Shown here: positions 41,273-44,988 of the stretch, piece by piece
How the letters are laid out: each line of letters starts with the position of its first letter
Numbering within the stretch: position 1 is the first letter of the stretch
Program-made: the position numbers and the translations under genes
The notes under the pieces: generated by a model
Databases searched by the model: none
What the model was told of the DNA's origin: nothing
The model's input: the letters and a program-made list of their open reading frames with translations, nothing else
Assembly (NCBI GenBank): GCA_018262815.1
Contig: JADFDN010000008.1
Location: forward strand, 1 to 44,988
Length of the DNA stretch: 44,988 nt
Reading direction: 5' to 3'
From: Thiobacillus sp.
GTDB lineage: Bacteria; Pseudomonadota; Gammaproteobacteria; Burkholderiales; Thiobacillaceae

Positions 41273-44200
41273 ATGCCTGTCTTCAGTCCGTCCCGTCCAC
41301 CCCGTTCCCTGCTGGCGGGCGTCATCGTCTTTCTGCTCGCTGCCGCGCTGTCGGGCGCGATCGTCTGGCAACTGGAACAACATGCCATCGAACGCGAGCG
41401 GGTGCGCGTCGCGCATCTGGCAGGCGACCATGTCCATGCGATCGAACACACCATCGAACATGCCATGTCTGCGGCGCATGCGCTGGCAGCCCTGGTGCGC
41501 CAGGGCAACGGCGCCGTGTCCGATTTCGAGACGACCGCTGGCAAGATGCTGCCGTTTTACCCGGGCGTATCCGAGCTGGCGCTGGCGCCCGGCGGGGTCA
41601 TCCGGGACGTTGCGCCGATGGCGGGGAACGAGCGGGCGGTCGGTCTGGACCTGTTGGCCGCTCCGGCGCAACGCAAGGAGTCCCTGAGTGCCCGGGACAG
41701 CGGCAGGCTGACCCTGGCCGGACCGCTTGAACTGGTGCAGGGCGGAACCGGGGTGGTCGGGCGGCTGCCGGTTTTTCTGCAAGACGGCAGTGGGCGTTCG
41801 GTATTCTGGGGCTTCACCCTCGTCGTGATGCGCCTGCCCGGCGGGCTGGATATGGCCCACTTGTCGAGTCTTGATCAGCAGAGTCTGGCTTACGAACTGT
41901 GGCGCGTTCTGCCGGACAACGGAAAGAAGCAGATCATCGCCCGCTCATCGTCGGCGCCGCTGGTCGAACCCGTGGAGCAGGCCCTGAAAGTCCCCAATGC
42001 CACCTGGACGCTGAGCGTTGCGCCGGTCAGGGGCTGGGCTCATCCGCTCGAGACCTGGACGCGGCTGGCGCTGGGCATCCTGGTCAGCCTGCTGCTGGGC
42101 TATCTGGCGAGGATTTTTTTCGAGTTGCGGGCGCAAAAGCAGCTGCTCGAAGCACGCGTCGCCCGGCGCACCGCCGAAATTCTTGCAGCGCAGCGCCAGT
42201 TGAAGTCCACCCTCAACGCGCTCCCCGACCTCGTCTGGCTGAAGGATGCGGACGGCGTCTATCTGAGCTGCAATCCGATGTTCGAACGGTTTTTCGGCGC
42301 CCGCGAGGCGGACATCGTCGGCAAGACCGACTACGACTTTGTCGGACGCGAGCAGGCGGACTTCTTTCGCGAGCATGACCGCGCGGCAATGGCTGCCGGC
42401 GAGCCCAGCATCAACGAGGAATGGCTGAGCTTCGCCGACGATGGCAGCCGCAGGCTGTTTGAAACGATCAAGACGCCCATGCTGGATGACGACGGGCAAC
42501 CCGTCGGCGTGCTGGGTGTCGCCCGCGACATCACCAAGCGCGCGCAGGCGGAACAGGCGCTTCTGCAATCCCGGCAGCAGGCGCAGCAATACCTCAACAT
42601 CGCCGGCGTGATGCTGATTGCGCTCGACGCCGATGGCCGGGTGCAGCTCGTCAACCACAAGGGTTGCGACATGCTGGGCGCGCCCGAGTCGGAGATCCTG
42701 GGCAAGGACTGGATCGGCCATTTCCTACCGGAACGCGTGCGGCAGGACGTCCGGGAGAACGTCGCGCGGATGATGAAGGGCGACATCGCACCCGTCGAAT
42801 ACATGGAAAATGCCATCCTGACCCGCAAAGGCGAGGAACGCATGGTGGCCTGGCACAACGTGCTGCTGCGGGACGAATCGGGCCGGATCAACGGCGTGCT
42901 CGCTTCGGGAGAGGACATCACCGAACGCAAGCTGGCGGAACAGGCCCTGCGCGATTCCCGAGAGCGCCTGCGCCTGCTGCTCGATTCGATGGCCGAGGCG
43001 GCTTATGGCGTGGATTTCGACGGCAACTGCACTTTCGCCAACCGGGCCTTCCTGAAAATGCTGGGCTATCAGAACGAGGACGAAGTGCTGGACAAGCGCA
43101 TCCACGCACTCATCCATCATTCTCGTGCCGACGGCAGCGCCTATCCCGAAAGCGAATGCGGCATCCATCGCGCCTACCTGTCGAACCAGGCGATGAACGT
43201 CACCGACGAGGTGTTCTGGCGCAAGGACGGCGTGGCGATCCCGGTCGAATTCTGGTCGAACCCGATCGTCACCGACGGCGTGGTGGTGGGGGCGATCGCG
43301 ACCTTCATCGACATCACCAAGCGCCAGCAGGCCGAGGCGCAGCTGGCCCTCGCCGCCAAGGTGTACGAACAGAGCGGCGAAGGGATCCTCATCACCGATG
43401 CACAGGGCACCATCATCATGGTGAACCAGGCATTCACCGCCATCACCGGCTACAGCGAGGCCGAAGCGCTGGGTCAGACACCGGGCATGCTGGCCTCAGG
43501 GCGCCACGACCAGGCCTTCTACCGCGCGATGTGGGAAGCCATTTCCACGCAGGGACGCTGGCAGGGCGAGGTGTGGAATCGTCGCAAGGACGGGGGGCTG
43601 TATCCGGAGCTGCTCTCGATCATCCGGGTGCTCGATGCGCAGGGCGCAGTCACCCACTACATCGGCATTTCAAGCGACATCACCCAGCACAAGGAGGCGC
43701 AGGCGCATATCCAGCGGCTGGCGCACTTCGATCCGCTCACCAAACTACCGAACCGTGCCCTGCTCAACGACCGCGTCAGGCACGATCTCAGTACCGCCCA
43801 GCGCAATCATGCCGAGCTGGCGATCATGTTCGTCGACCTCGATCACTTCAAGAACGTCAACGACACGCTCGGCCACCGCATCGGCGACGCGTTGCTGATC
43901 GAGGTCGCCGAGCGTCTGAAGGGTGTGGTGCGCGAAGTGGACACGGTTTCGCGCCAGGGCGGCGACGAGTTCATCCTGCTCCTGCCTGACACCGGAGCCG
44001 ACGGCGCGGCGCACGTGGCGGGGAAGCTGCTGGAAGCCGTCGGGCAGCCCTATCAGATCGAGGGTTTCGAACTGAGCGTGACCCTGTCCATCGGCATTGC
44101 CCTGTACCCCGGCGACGGCGAGGATTTCGAATCGCTCTCCAAATGCGCCGATGCGGCCATGTATCGCGCCAAACACGACGGCCGCAACACCTACCGTTAC

Positions 44201-44988
44201 TTCACAGCGGAAATGCAGGCGCGGTCGGCCCACAGCCTGCAAATGGAAAACGCGCTGCGCCGTGCGGTGGAGCGCGAGCAGCTGCTATTGCACTATCAGC
44301 CCCAGATCTCGCTGCAGGATGGCCGCCTCGTCGGCATCGAGGCGCTGCTGCGCTGGGAGCATCCGGAACTCGGCATGATTGCGCCGGCCGACTTCATTCC
44401 CATCGCGGAAGAAAGCGGCCAGATCCTGCCCGTCGGTGAATGGGCGCTGCGCAGTGCCGTCCGGCAGATGAAAGCGTGGATCGATGCCGGCCTGACGCCG
44501 ATGACGATGTCGGTCAACCTGTCGGCCGTGCAGTTCCGTCATCCGCACCTGCCCGAGCTGGTGACCCAGATTCTCGACCAGACCGGCCTGGCGCCGCAGT
44601 ACCTGGAACTGGAACTGACCGAGAGCGTCGCCATGGACGATGCGCCGGCGGCCATCGCCGTGATGGACCGGCTGAACGCGCGCGGTATCCGCATGTCGAT
44701 CGACGACTTCGGCACCGGCTATTCCTCGCTCAGCTATCTCAAGCGCTTCAAGGTCCACCGGCTCAAGATCGACCAGTCCTTCGTGCGCGACATCGGCGAA
44801 GACCCGGAGGACCGTGCCATCGTCGGCGCCATCATCAGCCTGGCGAGCAGCCTGGGACTGCTCACCATCGCCGAAGGCGTCGAAACCGAAGGGCAGCTGG
44901 CCTTCCTGCGCGAACAGGGGTGCAACGAGGTGCAGGGCTATTACTTCAGCAAGCCGAAGCCGGCCGATGCGTTCGAGGCGTTCGTCCG
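41273..44988 (+). CDS. CHASE-PAS-GGDEF-EAL cyclic-di-GMP signalling protein (3' partial)
   Basis: The frame is open from the ATG at 41273 to the window end, over 1238 codons, without a stop. The order is: a membrane helix at about 12-34, a periplasmic CHASE-like sensor domain, and a second membrane helix near 264-283. Four PAS domains then begin near residues 310, 440, 565 and 695 (LVWLKDADGVYLSCN is in the first, EGILITDAQGTIIMVN in the last). A GGDEF domain from 820 has an intact GGDEF motif near 897 and an RxxD inhibitory site five residues before it. An EAL domain from about 980 has IEALLRW near 1022, LELELTESVA and SIDDFGTGYSSLSYL. Both cyclase and phosphodiesterase motifs look intact. 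The last few dozen residues lie outside the window. Confidence 0.93.
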   Translation, partial: MPVFSPSRPPRSLLAGVIVFLLAAALSGAIVWQLEQHAIERERVRVAHLAGDHVHAIEHTIEHAMSAAHALAALVRQGNGAVSDFETTAGKMLPFYPGVSELALAPGGVIRDVAPMAGNERAVGLDLLAAPAQRKESLSARDSGRLTLAGPLELVQGGTGVVGRLPVFLQDGSGRSVFWGFTLVVMRLPGGLDMAHLSSLDQQSLAYELWRVLPDNGKKQIIARSSSAPLVEPVEQALKVPNATWTLSVAPVRGWAHPLETWTRLALGILVSLLLGYLARIFFELRAQKQLLEARVARRTAEILAAQRQLKSTLNALPDLVWLKDADGVYLSCNPMFERFFGAREADIVGKTDYDFVGREQADFFREHDRAAMAAGEPSINEEWLSFADDGSRRLFETIKTPMLDDDGQPVGVLGVARDITKRAQAEQALLQSRQQAQQYLNIAGVMLIALDADGRVQLVNHKGCDMLGAPESEILGKDWIGHFLPERVRQDVRENVARMMKGDIAPVEYMENAILTRKGEERMVAWHNVLLRDESGRINGVLASGEDITERKLAEQALRDSRERLRLLLDSMAEAAYGVDFDGNCTFANRAFLKMLGYQNEDEVLDKRIHALIHHSRADGSAYPESECGIHRAYLSNQAMNVTDEVFWRKDGVAIPVEFWSNPIVTDGVVVGAIATFIDITKRQQAEAQLALAAKVYEQSGEGILITDAQGTIIMVNQAFTAITGYSEAEALGQTPGMLASGRHDQAFYRAMWEAISTQGRWQGEVWNRRKDGGLYPELLSIIRVLDAQGAVTHYIGISSDITQHKEAQAHIQRLAHFDPLTKLPNRALLNDRVRHDLSTAQRNHAELAIMFVDLDHFKNVNDTLGHRIGDALLIEVAERLKGVVREVDTVSRQGGDEFILLLPDTGADGAAHVAGKLLEAVGQPYQIEGFELSVTLSIGIALYPGDGEDFESLSKCADAAMYRAKHDGRNTYRYFTAEMQARSAHSLQMENALRRAVEREQLLLHYQPQISLQDGRLVGIEALLRWEHPELGMIAPADFIPIAEESGQILPVGEWALRSAVRQMKAWIDAGLTPMTMSVNLSAVQFRHPHLPELVTQILDQTGLAPQYLELELTESVAMDDAPAAIAVMDRLNARGIRMSIDDFGTGYSSLSYLKRFKVHRLKIDQSFVRDIGEDPEDRAIVGAIISLASSLGLLTIAEGVETEGQLAFLREQGCNEVQGYYFSKPKPADAFEAFV

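Overview
The window looks like chromosomal DNA of a GC-rich, sulfur-oxidising betaproteobacterium, most plausibly of the Thiobacillus type. The clues are the tail of a reverse-type dsr operon (dsrK-L-J-O-P-N-R) running into siroheme synthase cysG, combined with betaproteobacterial housekeeping neighbourhoods: dusB-fis-purH-purD, polA next to a LOG-family gene and a DUF2782 gene, and a BPSS1780-family membrane protein. The genus is inferred from gene content only.

Layout. 1-9121 (+) is the membrane and cofactor half of the sulfur-oxidation operon: DsrK (5' end outside the window), DsrL, DsrJ, DsrO, DsrP, DsrN, DsrR and CysG. It runs without a visible break into a kinase-fold protein and a DUF2798 protein (9129-10183). 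A convergent YbaL/KefB-type antiporter follows. Divergent from it are a pyruvate:ferredoxin oxidoreductase (nifJ) and a dihydroorotate-dehydrogenase-like gene. 16701-17623 (-) carries phnA and a GNAT acetyltransferase.

17637-20540 is the accessory island. It is a small array of integron gene cassettes on the minus strand with no integrase in the window (CALIN-type). I see one complete attC, one attC split by an insertion sequence, one degenerate attC that shares its core with the split one, and a truncated end. Cassette genes are a DUF1697 protein and two unrecognised membrane proteins. The insertion sequence belongs to the IS110 family, IS1111 group. It lies at the attC core, and the noncoding DNA downstream of its transposase has matches to the insertion junction, as expected of a bridge RNA.

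20961-31993 (-) is a housekeeping block. In transcription order it reads dusB, fis, purH, purD, tsaC, hemF, a class A penicillin-binding protein and a NarX/NarL-like two-component pair. Palindromic repeats have entered coding DNA twice in this window, in frame, once in nifJ and once in hemF. A third, different repeat family fills the purH-purD gap.

32113-44988 holds mscL, an OprF-like OmpA protein with a strong terminator, polA, a LOG-family gene, a DUF2782 gene, a BPSS1780 membrane protein, uvrD, a MoaD-like protein without the C-terminal diglycine, and a large CHASE-PAS-GGDEF-EAL protein cut by the window end.

How the genes fit together: DsrK/O/P/J form most of the transmembrane complex that takes electrons from the sulfite reductase/DsrC system, DsrL is the cytoplasmic NAD(P)H-linked partner, and CysG with DsrN supplies amidated siroheme. 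The most novel material is the attC-targeted IS with its predicted guide RNA and the protein-coding palindromic insertions.
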